From contig NZ_CP013926.1 of the NCBI RefSeq assembly GCF_001562115.1, positions 1,736,001-1,800,000 of the forward strand: DNA of 64,000 nucleotides, read 5' to 3'. The notes below the pieces were generated by a model. That model made no database searches, was not told the DNA's origin, and saw only the letters and a list, made by a program, of their open reading frames with translations. The stretch is from Alteromonas stellipolaris. GTDB lineage: Bacteria > Pseudomonadota > Gammaproteobacteria > Enterobacterales > Alteromonadaceae. The translations under genes and the position numbers were made by a program. Below, piece after piece: positions 8,268 to 16,766 of the stretch; position 1 is the stretch's first letter, and each line of letters starts with the position of its first letter.

Positions 8268-9404
8268 TTAGTCATCTTTTTCTAGAATGGCACTTACACG
8301 CTTATGAAAAGCTGCATAAGAAAACTGCTGCGCACACGCTTGGCTTTTTTCTACATAACGCATTCTGTTAGCGCTACCTTTGAATAACACCAATGCATCG
8401 GCAACACCTTGGGCGTTATTTAACTCACACAGTATGCCATTCTTTTCTTCGCTGGCTCCAGAAACTTGGTAAGGGTATTGTTCAGCAATAATTTCAGCCG
8501 GGCCCGATTCACAATTTGTCGCAATTACCGGTTTATCTAAACACATAGCTTCCACTATGGCATTGGGAAAACCTTCTGCGTTGCTGGTTGAAACAAAGTA
8601 TTCTGCTTTGGCCACGTAAGGGTATGGGTTTGGTTTAAAACCTAAGAAATGTACTCTATCTGCTATGCCTAATGTTTTTGCTAGCGCTTTAAGCGTGGCT
8701 TCTTCATCACCCACACCTAAAATAACCAAATCTTCAACAATGTTGGCTTTAGCATAAGCATTTAATAATAATGAAAAGTTTTTGTTTTTAACTAACCGCC
8801 CTACCCCAATAATGTATGGTGCTTTAGGAATGTCGGTTACCTCTTCACTCGCAAGTTCATGAAGCTGGGCAATATCGTACGGGTTATATAAAAGGGAAAT
8901 TTTAGGTTCAGGCACCGCATAATTTTCAACTAAATCGGCTTTTACGCCCTCAGACACCGCTACAACATTGTTAGCCCGCTTATACAAAAGCTTAACTAAA
9001 AATCGGCTTATAGCATCTTTTAAACCGCCTGATAAATGGCTAGTGGTATTCACTCGCTCGCTAATAATGGCGCGGTAACCTAACGATTTTGCTATAGCAA
9101 TGTTTAAAAAATTGCTACGAGTTAAAAAGCTGAAACATATTTGCGGGTTTAAGGTTTTAAGCAATGGTTTTAGCTGTTGATAACCGGCTTTAAGGCTGCC
9201 ATTACTAGTAAGCACCGTTTTAGTAACATATGGTGGGCACTGCTGGCTTTCTTCAAGGGTATCTAACAGTACAAGGTGAACAGGTACGTTTGCGCGGGAA
9301 AAGTAATCTTCCATAATTGCTAGCAACTTTGCCATTACCCTTTCAGCGCCGCCGCCTTCAAGGGAATTAATTATAAATACCACTGGGCGGTTACTTTTCA
9401 GCAT
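8268..9404 (-). CDS. Family 4 glycosyltransferase (first gene of the operon)
   Basis: A 378-residue GT-B protein. Signatures are the N-terminal NSLEGGGAERVMAKLL (glycine-rich acceptor-side loop), YIIGVGRLVKNKNFSLLL at the start of the donor domain, and STSNAEGFPNAIVEAM, which holds the EX7E-type nucleotide-sugar binding motif. The family transfers an activated hexose or related sugar. It is the promoter-proximal gene of the minus-strand operon that runs to 2487, and the palindrome at 9472-9488 lies about 70 bp upstream of its ATG. Confidence 0.9.
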   Translation of the reverse strand: MLKSNRPVVFIINSLEGGGAERVMAKLLAIMEDYFSRANVPVHLVLLDTLEESQQCPPYVTKTVLTSNGSLKAGYQQLKPLLKTLNPQICFSFLTRSNFLNIAIAKSLGYRAIISERVNTTSHLSGGLKDAISRFLVKLLYKRANNVVAVSEGVKADLVENYAVPEPKISLLYNPYDIAQLHELASEEVTDIPKAPYIIGVGRLVKNKNFSLLLNAYAKANIVEDLVILGVGDEEATLKALAKTLGIADRVHFLGFKPNPYPYVAKAEYFVSTSNAEGFPNAIVEAMCLDKPVIATNCESGPAEIIAEQYPYQVSGASEEKNGILCELNNAQGVADALVLFKGSANRMRYVEKSQACAQQFSYAAFHKRVSAILEKDD

Positions 9405-9909
9405 GAAACGTCATTTTCCTTGTCTTTAGACTAAATGCTAAAGGTAAGTTTAGCACAGCTCAAAATTGGTTTTGTAGTAAAATTACAACATTACAACTAG
9501 TAACACTTTTGCTCTATTGTGAATAACTGGTGCGAATCTCTAGTGCGAACACTAGAGGTTTGGGTTAAAACCTAACTGTTTGTGCAGCTGTTTCTTTGTA
9601 AGCTATCTTTTAAGCTGACTTATTAACTATATTCGCATAGTAGTAATTAATGTTCAGGCTATATACGGTTACTATTATTGTATGCGGCTACTATAAATTT
9701 TATTCACAATGCCATTCATGAAACATGCCAAATATAAGTGCTAACTATTACATCAACGATACTACGTTGAAAACACTTCCAACTTTTCTGTAAGTTTGAC
9801 ATTATCAATTTACTGCCACATTTTTAATATACTATGAAGTGGTTAACTTTTTTTTACAGTTACTTTTTAGTGAATTCGTTTCACTTAGGTGCATTAAGGC
9901 TCAATTGGC
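9405..9909. promoter_or_regulatory. Divergent control region between the glycosyltransferase operon and lapG
   Basis: This 505-bp AT-rich region separates divergently read genes and holds no convincing ORF. It contains the 17-bp palindrome at 9472-9488 and an extra copy of its right half at 9490-9496. A weak minus-strand promoter can be proposed, with TAAACT as -10 at 9452-9447 preceded by TG, which would put the palindrome over its -35 region. A short hairpin (AGGTTT...AAACCT) sits at 9556-9573. Promoter positions are inference; the two divergent starts are seen directly. Confidence 0.55.
9472..9488. promoter_or_regulatory. Palindromic operator-like site, copy 1
   Basis: TTGTAGT-AAA-ATTACAA is an inverted repeat with seven-base arms, one mismatch and a 3-base spacer. 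The same element, with perfect arms, lies at 21242-21258 upstream of the EPS initiating transferase gene. The shared sequence, including the AAA spacer, suggests one transcription factor acts on both EPS units. The factor is not identifiable from the window. Confidence 0.5.
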
Positions 9910-10608
9910 ATGGCAACTCGCAACGCGTGTAAAAATTACCGCCGAACCTGTATTTATGCTCTAACGGGGTTGCTTTTTAGTGCGGCATCGTATGTTGTTG
10001 CACAACAAAAAAATATATTCACCCCAGCAGTTTATAGCCGAGTTGAAGCGCTGTTTGGTAAAAATGCCTCTTCTGATGTAGCAAAGTGGCGACAATTAGT
10101 TACCAACAGTCAGAACGAAGATATTGATGAAAAGCTTTATCAAGTTAACCGTTTTTTCAATCGGTTTGAATTTGTGGACGACCTGAAGCATTGGCGTCAA
10201 CCCGATTACTGGGCCACGCCTATTGAATTTATTGCAACAGGTGCGGGCGATTGTGAAGATTATTCTATTGCTAAGTACTTTTCGTTAATAGAACTTGGCA
10301 TTCCTGAATCGCAACTTCGCCTTATGTACGTTACCGCGTTAGAATTGAACCAACCCCATATGGTATTAGCCTATTATCCAAGCCCTACCTCTATTCCATT
10401 AGTGCTTGATAATATTAACCGCCGTATACTACCTGCAAATAAGCGACGTGATCTTGCGCCCGTGTACAGTTTTAATGGTGAAGGTCTTTGGGCTGCAAAG
10501 TCTATGGGAACAGGCAGAAAATTAAGAGGCAGCGGCCCCATGAAAATGTGGGACGACATGATAGATCGTTTAAACAGCGTAATGCTCGGAGATACACAAG
10601 AACAATGA
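9910..10608 (+). CDS. lapG: Periplasmic transglutaminase-like cysteine protease, LapG type
   Basis: A 232-residue bacterial transglutaminase-like cysteine protease (BTLCP). An N-terminal basic-hydrophobic signal (CIYALTGLLFSAASYVVAQQ) sends it to the periplasm. The Cys-His-Asp triad is visible: Cys in GAGDCEDYSIAKY, His in NQPHMVLAYY and Asp in VLDNINRR. In Pseudomonas, LapG cleaves the N-terminus of the large adhesin LapA and releases it from the surface unless held by LapD. The ATG at 9910 has AAGG nine bases upstream. Its stop overlaps the next start (ATGA), so lapG and lapD are translationally coupled. No LapA-type adhesin gene is in the window, so the substrate is unknown here. Confidence 0.9.
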   Translation: MATRNACKNYRRTCIYALTGLLFSAASYVVAQQKNIFTPAVYSRVEALFGKNASSDVAKWRQLVTNSQNEDIDEKLYQVNRFFNRFEFVDDLKHWRQPDYWATPIEFIATGAGDCEDYSIAKYFSLIELGIPESQLRLMYVTALELNQPHMVLAYYPSPTSIPLVLDNINRRILPANKRRDLAPVYSFNGEGLWAAKSMGTGRKLRGSGPMKMWDDMIDRLNSVMLGDTQEQ

Positions 10609-12548
10609 AATTATCTACCCAACTAAGCGTTAGCTTGCTAATTTTTTTACTGGCCGTGTTCGCCGGTTCTTTTTTTATTAACGTAAAAATGACCAAAGAA
10701 TATGTGAATGAACAATTGGCTACCCATGCACAAGACACCGCCACCTCTTTAGGTTTGGCTATGGCGCCTTATCTGTCGCAAGAAAATGGCCAAGCAGTGG
10801 CTGAAACTATGGTAAATGCCATATTCGACAGAGGTTACTATCAAACAATTTCGTTAAAAGATGCCAATGGCGAAACGCTCATTATTAGGCAAAACCCGAA
10901 TAAAATAGACACAGTACCGAATTGGTTTACGGAAGCGGTGCATGTAACCCCTCCTGTAAAAGATACCGAGCTTAACGATGGCTGGACAATCGCGGGGCAG
11001 CTTTCAGTGCAAAGCCACCCAGGCCTTGCCAACGAAAAGCTTTGGGATAGCATTACGCAAAGTGCACTAATGTTTTTAATTGCTTTTGTAATTGCTTACT
11101 TAGTGCTGTTGGTAATTATTCGTCAAATTACTAAACCTCTGGAAATAGTAACTGAAAAAATTGGCGATATTCAAAACCAAAAATTCTCAGAAATTGATTA
11201 TCAACCTTTCACCAAAGAGTTTTCTTTTATTACGCTAGCCGTTAATAAGCTGTCTAGAGCAGTAGAAAGTATGTTTAAAGAACTTACTGCACGCGCCGAA
11301 CAGTTTAAGGCCATTGCTTATGGCGACAGCCTAACAGGCCTTTCTAACAGAAATGCCTTCAATCGACACATGAACGCACTATTAAGTGGCACGGCTACGG
11401 TAGAAGAAGGTTATGTGGTATTAGTTAGGTTAACGCAGCTAGCACGGGTAAATAACCTGCTCGGCGGTGCCGAGGGTGATGAATATGTAAGTGCGGCTGC
11501 AAAAAAACTGAAACTGGCGGTAATGCAATTTCCAGATAAAGTGACGTTATTTAGAGTGTCGGGTTCTGATTTTGCCTTATTAATGGAAGCTGTATCGCAA
11601 CAAGAATGCGAAAAAAGACTTAAAAGCCTTGCCGATGAAATCAACAAAATAGATTTTCTTAAAGATGGCGACAAAACTGCCTGGATTGGTGCCGCTAAAT
11701 ATTCAAGTGAAAATAGCTTTTCCGAAGTGATGGAAAAAGCGGATAGCGCTCTGCTGGCGGCAACGAAGCTAGACAGAGGCTGGCAGTTTGCTTCAGAGCT
11801 TACGTACATACATAGCAATACTGAATGGCGCGAAAGGCTAAACAACATATTATTACAGCAGTATGCCGACATTTTAATTCAGCCAATTTTTAGTACCGAA
11901 AACAAAGCGCCTTGTTACTACGAAGGTTTCGCGCGCTTTAAAGATGTGTCAACCAACACCGATATTCCTATGTCGCAGCTAATACCTGCGTCAGAGCGGC
12001 TTCACTTAATACCCCAAGTAGATAGGCTTGTAACATCTTTAGTGGTTAGTAAATTAATGGCATCGCCACATACTGTGGCAGTGAATATTGCTACTGCATC
12101 AATTGCAAATGCCGACTTTTGCCAATGGCTAAGTAGTTACCTTATTGAAAACAAATCGTTATGCGACAGATTAGCCTTTGAAATTGAAGATTCAGCTATT
12201 ATTTATTACCGTGAAGCAACCCTTAAATTCTGTGAAATGGTTAAACGTGCAGGTTGCACGATTACTATTGAACATTTTGGCGACAATCTTGCATCATTAA
12301 GTGGGTTAAGGGCTATTCAGCCCGACTTTGTAAAAATATCCGGCAAATTGACCAAGGATATTCATGAAGACAAAGACAATCAGCTATTTGTTAGCAGCCT
12401 AGTAAGTATTGCTAATGGGTTACAAATTAAGGTTATTGCAGAGCTGGTTGAAAGCGAACTTGAAAGTAATGCGCTTAATAAGCTGCAGGTTGTTTATCAG
12501 CAAGGCTATCACTTTGCCAAGCCTACAGCGTGGCGCTTGGGTAACTAA
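10605..12548 (+). CDS. lapD: LapD-like c-di-GMP receptor with degenerate GGDEF and EAL domains
   Basis: A 647-residue inner-membrane protein. Order: membrane segment (about 7-27), periplasmic LapD/MoxY-type sensor domain, second membrane segment (about 153-175), HAMP linker, GGDEF domain (AYGDSLTGLSNRNAF near 236) and EAL domain. The GGDEF signature has become SGSDF near residue 320 and the EAL motif reads EGF in YYEGFARF near 438, so neither catalytic activity is expected. That is the state of known LapD, which binds c-di-GMP through its EAL domain and then sequesters LapG through its periplasmic domain. I chose ATG 10605, which overlaps the lapG stop; a longer frame from 10488 would run through the lapG coding sequence. 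Confidence 0.88.
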   Translation: MKLSTQLSVSLLIFLLAVFAGSFFINVKMTKEYVNEQLATHAQDTATSLGLAMAPYLSQENGQAVAETMVNAIFDRGYYQTISLKDANGETLIIRQNPNKIDTVPNWFTEAVHVTPPVKDTELNDGWTIAGQLSVQSHPGLANEKLWDSITQSALMFLIAFVIAYLVLLVIIRQITKPLEIVTEKIGDIQNQKFSEIDYQPFTKEFSFITLAVNKLSRAVESMFKELTARAEQFKAIAYGDSLTGLSNRNAFNRHMNALLSGTATVEEGYVVLVRLTQLARVNNLLGGAEGDEYVSAAAKKLKLAVMQFPDKVTLFRVSGSDFALLMEAVSQQECEKRLKSLADEINKIDFLKDGDKTAWIGAAKYSSENSFSEVMEKADSALLAATKLDRGWQFASELTYIHSNTEWRERLNNILLQQYADILIQPIFSTENKAPCYYEGFARFKDVSTNTDIPMSQLIPASERLHLIPQVDRLVTSLVVSKLMASPHTVAVNIATASIANADFCQWLSSYLIENKSLCDRLAFEIEDSAIIYYREATLKFCEMVKRAGCTITIEHFGDNLASLSGLRAIQPDFVKISGKLTKDIHEDKDNQLFVSSLVSIANGLQIKVIAELVESELESNALNKLQVVYQQGYHFAKPTAWRLGN

Positions 12549-12653
12549 CCTAAGCGACCACTTTAGGCAGCAAATAAAGCTAAGACAAGGGGCGTACATT
12601 TGGTATACAATACTTAATGTATGCAAACAGATTTTTTTGAAGTAGGAACTATT

Positions 12654-13232
12654 ATGCGTAATAGAGTTATTTTTTCTTTAGTAATGAGTGTGCTTATTGC
12701 TATTTCGCCAGTGGCTATTGCGCAAGAAAGTGCAGGTAGCGTTCCAGGTTTGCAAATTAGAAACCAGTTATTAACCGTTATTGATAATGGTACTCCTGCT
12801 GAAGAAGCGTCGGTTACCGTTAGTAACGATGTGCTTGCGAATGGCAGTGTTGCTATTCCGGCTGAAAGCTTGCCTTTTTTACAGACTAACCAAGCTACGT
12901 TTGAAAGCATGGTAGGTTTATTGGTAGATAACGCAACTGGGTTTGAATTAGCCATTGCTGGTTTTGGTGCATTACCAGAACAGTCATCAGAAGTGGTTAC
13001 CATTGCGATGATTATGTTTCCAGAAGATGCCAACGAAATTTATAACGTTGCATTGCAAACGGGCGTAATTAGTGCCGAAGACGCATTGTTAGCCGCAATT
13101 AATGCAGGCATCGATACCTCTACCCTTACTGCTACTGCGGCGGGTGCTGCTGGCAACGACGTATCACCACTAGGTGTGGGCACGGGTGCTGCTGGTGCGG
13201 GCGGTGGCGATACTACTGTTTCAGCGAACTAA
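12654..13232 (+). CDS. Small secreted protein of unknown function
   Basis: A 192-residue protein not recognised as a known family. It has a clear signal peptide (MRNRVIFSLVMSVLIAISPVAIAQ), and the mature part is acidic, rich in Ala, Gly, Val and Thr, and has no cysteine. The tail is low-complexity (AAGAAGNDVSPLGVG, then TGAAGAGGGD). I chose ATG 12654 because AGGA lies 7-10 bases upstream and it begins the signal peptide directly. It follows lapD by about 105 bp and precedes the ligase-like gene by about 60 bp on the same strand, so a role in EPS or adhesin biology is plausible but only from context. Confidence 0.7.
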   Translation: MRNRVIFSLVMSVLIAISPVAIAQESAGSVPGLQIRNQLLTVIDNGTPAEEASVTVSNDVLANGSVAIPAESLPFLQTNQATFESMVGLLVDNATGFELAIAGFGALPEQSSEVVTIAMIMFPEDANEIYNVALQTGVISAEDALLAAINAGIDTSTLTATAAGAAGNDVSPLGVGTGAAGAGGGDTTVSAN

Positions 13233-13295
13233 ATTATATTGTAATTAAACTCTGTGTTAGCGATCGTTAGTGGTAGTAATAAATGGCGATATTAA

Positions 13296-14699
13296 ATGCT
13301 GAGTGTTAATAATAGAAAAACCGAAAAGCTTCTTTTCGGTTTTCTTTTATTTACCCTTTTTTGGCTGCCTATCCCTTTAGGGGCCAATCGACCATGGGCT
13401 TGGGCCCTTATGCAAATTTCTATTTTTTGTATAAGCGCATCATTAATGGCCTTTCACTTTCGCACCGTTACTGTTGTAGTTCGCCAATATCGTGTTTTCG
13501 TTCTGCTATGGGTTTTGTTTCTTGCTTGGCAGCTACTTAACTTAATTCCCCTACCCACTTCACTTGTTTCCAGCCTACGCCCAGAAAAGCTATTACCCGA
13601 ATACGCAAATGTACCAACTGGTGCTAGTTGGCTGCCTCTTAGTTTCGATGTAGGTCAAAGCCAAATTGTTTTTTTGAAATCGCTTTGCTATTGCTTGTTG
13701 TTTTTCTGTGTATTGGCATTGGTACGCTCTACATCTCGGCTGAAATTTGTATTAATAACAATTAGTGCAAGCGGTATATTTCAGGCTATTTATGGGTCGC
13801 TTGAGGTGTTATCGGGTATTGAGTACAGCCTAGTGTTCAAACAATCTGTTACCCACATTGCTACCGGCAGTTTTATTTATAAAAACCATTTTGCTAACTA
13901 CTTATTGCTTTCTTTAAGCGCGGCACTAGGCTATTTAATAGCAAGTTTAGGCGAAGACGATGGCTTGTCGAAAAGAGAAAGATTGCGGCGGTGGCTAAAG
14001 TTTTGGCTAGGTAATAAAGTGCTGTTTCGTATTGGTATTATTATCATGGTTATTGCATTAGTAATGTCGCGTTCAAGAATGGGGAATACGGCATTTTTTG
14101 TTAGCATGACTATAACCGCAGCCCTAGGTTTGTGGTATTTCAAGCCTAGACAAAAAAGCTATGTCGCCTTGTTTATAAGCATGCTAGTTATCGACATTAT
14201 GATTGTAAGTAGTGTATTTGGTTTAAACGAAGTGAAGCAACGCCTTGAACAAACCGATTTAACCAATGAAAGCCGAGACGAAGTAGTTACCGACGTACTG
14301 CCCTTGTTATCGGAATACCCGCTAATTGGTACAGGTGGGGGAACCTTCTATACAGTTTACCCTCAACTTCAAAGTGAGAGTATTCAACACTTTTACGATC
14401 ATGCTCATAATGAATATTTGCAGTTTAGTATTGAGTTTGGCGTTATTGGCGCACTACTTATGGGCGTATTTGTACTGTTTTGCGGCATAAATGCATTCAA
14501 AGCTTTTCAGCAGCGCCACCACCCTCTGCCACGCGGTGCGGCATTTGCGTGTTTTATGGCAATTATTGGTATGGCAATGCACAGTAGCGTAGACTTTCCC
14601 TTACAGGCTCCGGCTAACAGTGCGATATTTATTACGTTGCTGGCATTAGGGGCAATGAGTAATCGTATTCGGGTTCGCAAATCAACAACGCGCAAATGA
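13296..14699 (+). CDS. O-antigen ligase-like (Wzy_C) membrane protein
   Basis: A 467-residue polytopic membrane protein with about 11-12 hydrophobic segments. A long periplasmic loop near residues 330-380 carries GTGGGTFYTVYPQL and FYDHAHNEYLQFSIEFGVIG, where the H-x-H-N-x-Y-x-x-x-x-x-E-x-G pattern is the Wzy_C/WaaL family signature. Members join undecaprenyl-linked glycans to each other or to lipid A, or to other acceptors, on the periplasmic side. Since the glycosyltransferase operon already has a Wzy-like gene (6930-8261), this one may be a ligase or the polymerase of a second polymer. The start ATG 13296 has only a weak ribosome binding site. Confidence 0.82.
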   Translation: MLSVNNRKTEKLLFGFLLFTLFWLPIPLGANRPWAWALMQISIFCISASLMAFHFRTVTVVVRQYRVFVLLWVLFLAWQLLNLIPLPTSLVSSLRPEKLLPEYANVPTGASWLPLSFDVGQSQIVFLKSLCYCLLFFCVLALVRSTSRLKFVLITISASGIFQAIYGSLEVLSGIEYSLVFKQSVTHIATGSFIYKNHFANYLLLSLSAALGYLIASLGEDDGLSKRERLRRWLKFWLGNKVLFRIGIIIMVIALVMSRSRMGNTAFFVSMTITAALGLWYFKPRQKSYVALFISMLVIDIMIVSSVFGLNEVKQRLEQTDLTNESRDEVVTDVLPLLSEYPLIGTGGGTFYTVYPQLQSESIQHFYDHAHNEYLQFSIEFGVIGALLMGVFVLFCGINAFKAFQQRHHPLPRGAAFACFMAIIGMAMHSSVDFPLQAPANSAIFITLLALGAMSNRIRVRKSTTRK

Positions 14700-14783
14700 A
14701 CCTCATGTAATTAGGTGCTACAAAGCCCCTAATTAAGGTTTATGTATGCATTCACTTATGAAGAACATTATGGATAGTGCAAC

Positions 14784-15194
14784 GTGGTTTTAAAAGTTAA
14801 TCACCCCATTCAGGAAGAACCCAACGTTAAGCATATGCTAGAAAGGATGCCCAAGCATGTGGCCAACTCTTTTAGTGAAGAACAGCTTACCCATATTAAT
14901 ACCGCATTAGCAGGCAGGCGTTGGGGTAAACATAAATTAGATTTAAGGGGCACCCTGGGTATTGGCCACAGCCGTTTTTATTTTGTGCTTTTAGGTGGCA
15001 AAGATAAACGAGACCCTTCCCGCATAGAAAGCAAAATTGGCCAACTTACTTTGGCGTTTGGTTTCACCCTATTTATTTTATTTTCACTGCTTGTAGGTAT
15101 GGTTTTGCTGTACATACTGAAATCGTGGCTGGGCATTAATTTGTTCGAAAACTTTTCGCTAGGATTGTGGGATTGGCTTAAAGCTACGTTTTAA
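14784..15194 (+). CDS. Small membrane protein of unknown function
   Basis: A 136-residue protein with a soluble, basic N-terminal half (LAGRRWGKHKLDLRGTLGIGHSRFYFVLLGGKDKRDPS) and one long or two short membrane segments near residues 90-115 (LTLAFGFTLFILFSLLVGMVLLYIL). I do not recognise a named family. The GTG at 14784 is the first start; ATG 14835 (MLERMPKHVA) is a good alternative. It follows the ligase-like gene on the same strand by 84 bp inside the EPS locus, which is the only hint to function. Confidence 0.6.
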   Translation: MVLKVNHPIQEEPNVKHMLERMPKHVANSFSEEQLTHINTALAGRRWGKHKLDLRGTLGIGHSRFYFVLLGGKDKRDPSRIESKIGQLTLAFGFTLFILFSLLVGMVLLYILKSWLGINLFENFSLGLWDWLKATF

Positions 15195-15294
15195 GCAAAG
15201 GCATTATAAAAATAGTTTAAACATCGCTATGCAAAGCTAATGAAAATGCGAGTAACAGCATGCTTCTAACGGTAAGAGATTAACGTAAATACTG

Positions 15295-16044
15295 CTAGTT
15301 GTACGTGATGCAGTTGGGAATGCGTTTTCTTACTGGGTAAGAAGCCAAGCGCATCCATCTGCATGCGGGCTCTTCTGCGTTGTATTTAACTATACTTTGA
15401 ACAATTGCTTCTCTGCTATGGGGGTTTGCCAACCCTAATTTCATATGATGTTTTAATGGTTGAATAACGTTAATGTACTCAGGCGATCGTGCCGAAAAAT
15501 TGGCTAAGCCATACTCCACTATAAATTTGTGTACTACGGCGTCTTGTGGGCCTGTCTGAGCCGCTTTATTCATATATTGATAGAAAGTATCGTCTACTTC
15601 ATTAAGCTTCCATTTAACCGACGCTAAGCCTATCCAACTAGCTGGCCAAAGTGGCCGTAGCGATAAACTCTGCTGGTAATTGGAAAAGGCCAGTTTCAAA
15701 CTATTCGTTTTGTTACTGTCAGAAGCGCTTTGAGCCGCGCTTTGAGAAACAAAGGCTTGCCACTCATAAAGCTGCCCGCGCATTTGATAATACAATGCGT
15801 TATTTGGAAACATGGAAATGGCAGAATCTATTTTGGTGATAGCATCACTTACTTTGCTTTGTGTAACCAGTTCAGGTTTACTTTGCCATGCTTCTAACTG
15901 GTTGTTTACACGATAGTAATAGTTACCCGATACAAAAAACTGAGCACTCCATATTACCCCCCAGGCGGCGGTAATAAAAAACACGGTACGCACAACACGT
16001 TTTATCAATAATTGATTGTTGTTGTATACGTTAGATAAGGTCAC
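15295..16044 (-). CDS. VpsP-family polysaccharide biosynthesis protein
   Basis: A 249-residue protein with one N-terminal membrane segment (VVRTVFFITAAWGVIWSAQFF, about residues 18-38) followed by an extracytoplasmic helical part with TPR-like pairs (ITKIDSAISMFPNNALYYQMRGQLYEWQAF and LAFSNYQQSLSLRPLWPASWIGLASVKWKL). This arrangement matches the VpsP proteins of Vibrio-type EPS loci, whose exact role is unsettled. It is the last gene of the minus-strand export operon. The start is a GTG at 16044 that overlaps the end of the phosphatase gene by 14 bp, with GGGG about seven bases upstream. Confidence 0.8.
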   Translation of the reverse strand: MTLSNVYNNNQLLIKRVVRTVFFITAAWGVIWSAQFFVSGNYYYRVNNQLEAWQSKPELVTQSKVSDAITKIDSAISMFPNNALYYQMRGQLYEWQAFVSQSAAQSASDSNKTNSLKLAFSNYQQSLSLRPLWPASWIGLASVKWKLNEVDDTFYQYMNKAAQTGPQDAVVHKFIVEYGLANFSARSPEYINVIQPLKHHMKLGLANPHSREAIVQSIVKYNAEEPACRWMRLASYPVRKRIPNCITYN

Positions 16045-16759
16045 TACTTGCCCCTACTATCTTACCCGGTGTAGTGACGAAAACTTGCTGGGCGTAGGCC
16101 GCGTCTAACGCCGATACCACTGCAAATGCTTCGCCCATATCGTTAGGTCTGCGAACAGTATCGTGGGTATCAGAAGCCACTACATGAAAACTTTTATTGG
16201 CAAGTAGCGTTAGCGCAAAGTTCTGCACTGGCTCACCGAATCGGCCTGTAAGTGCGCCAGCCGTTACTTGAAACCAGCACCCTATGCGCCGCAACCAGTC
16301 AAACTTATGTTGCTCGCGTAGCAATTCTCGATTTCGTTCTGGGTGTGCAATAAGCGGCTGTACGTTGTTTTTCAATAACCACTTAATTAGCGGTTCTAGC
16401 CCAGATGGTATATGACTATGAGGCATTTCAAGCAGCATCACCTTTTTACCATCAATATCACCTAAAAACGGAACGGCGTTTTGCTTTATCCAAATAGGAA
16501 TGTGTTCTGACACGCGAAGCTCTGCCGCGTAAGACAATTTAAGAGGAATATGTTGGCGTTGAAGTTCAAGCACCAGTTCATTGTACGCGTTTTCAATAAT
16601 AGCAGGGGTATTATCGAAAAACCCAGGGTGAATATGGGGGGTACAAACTAAGTGCGTAACACCGCACTCAAGCGTTTGTTTGGCCATGTCAATCGACATG
16701 GCCATGGTTCTGGCACCATCATCAATACCAGGTAATATATGACTGTGAAGGTCTATCAA
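16031..16759 (-). CDS. PHP-type tyrosine-protein phosphatase (CpsB/CapC/YwqE family)
   Basis: A 242-residue metal-dependent phosphatase. Metal-binding motifs follow in order: DLHSHILPGIDDGA at the very N-terminus, CTPHIHPGF near residue 40, LIAHPERNREL near 137 and VVASDTHDTVRRP near 190. This family dephosphorylates the tyrosine-rich tail of the partner autokinase, here encoded just upstream, and so tunes EPS chain length or output. The apparent start is TTG at 16759, 7 bp after the kinase stop; later ATG codons would remove the first metal motif, so the rare start is probably real. Confidence 0.88.
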   Translation of the reverse strand: MIDLHSHILPGIDDGARTMAMSIDMAKQTLECGVTHLVCTPHIHPGFFDNTPAIIENAYNELVLELQRQHIPLKLSYAAELRVSEHIPIWIKQNAVPFLGDIDGKKVMLLEMPHSHIPSGLEPLIKWLLKNNVQPLIAHPERNRELLREQHKFDWLRRIGCWFQVTAGALTGRFGEPVQNFALTLLANKSFHVVASDTHDTVRRPNDMGEAFAVVSALDAAYAQQVFVTTPGKIVGASSDLI

Positions 16760-16766
16760 TTAATTT

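Noticed and set aside
11411..11872. Antisense open frame of 153 codons in lapD
   Set aside because: It is fully inside the well-supported lapD gene, and the Ser/Leu/Ala-rich translation is what an antisense shadow gives.
12409..12645. Plus-strand frame overlapping the end of lapD
   Set aside because: It overlaps lapD in another frame and lacks a start signal.
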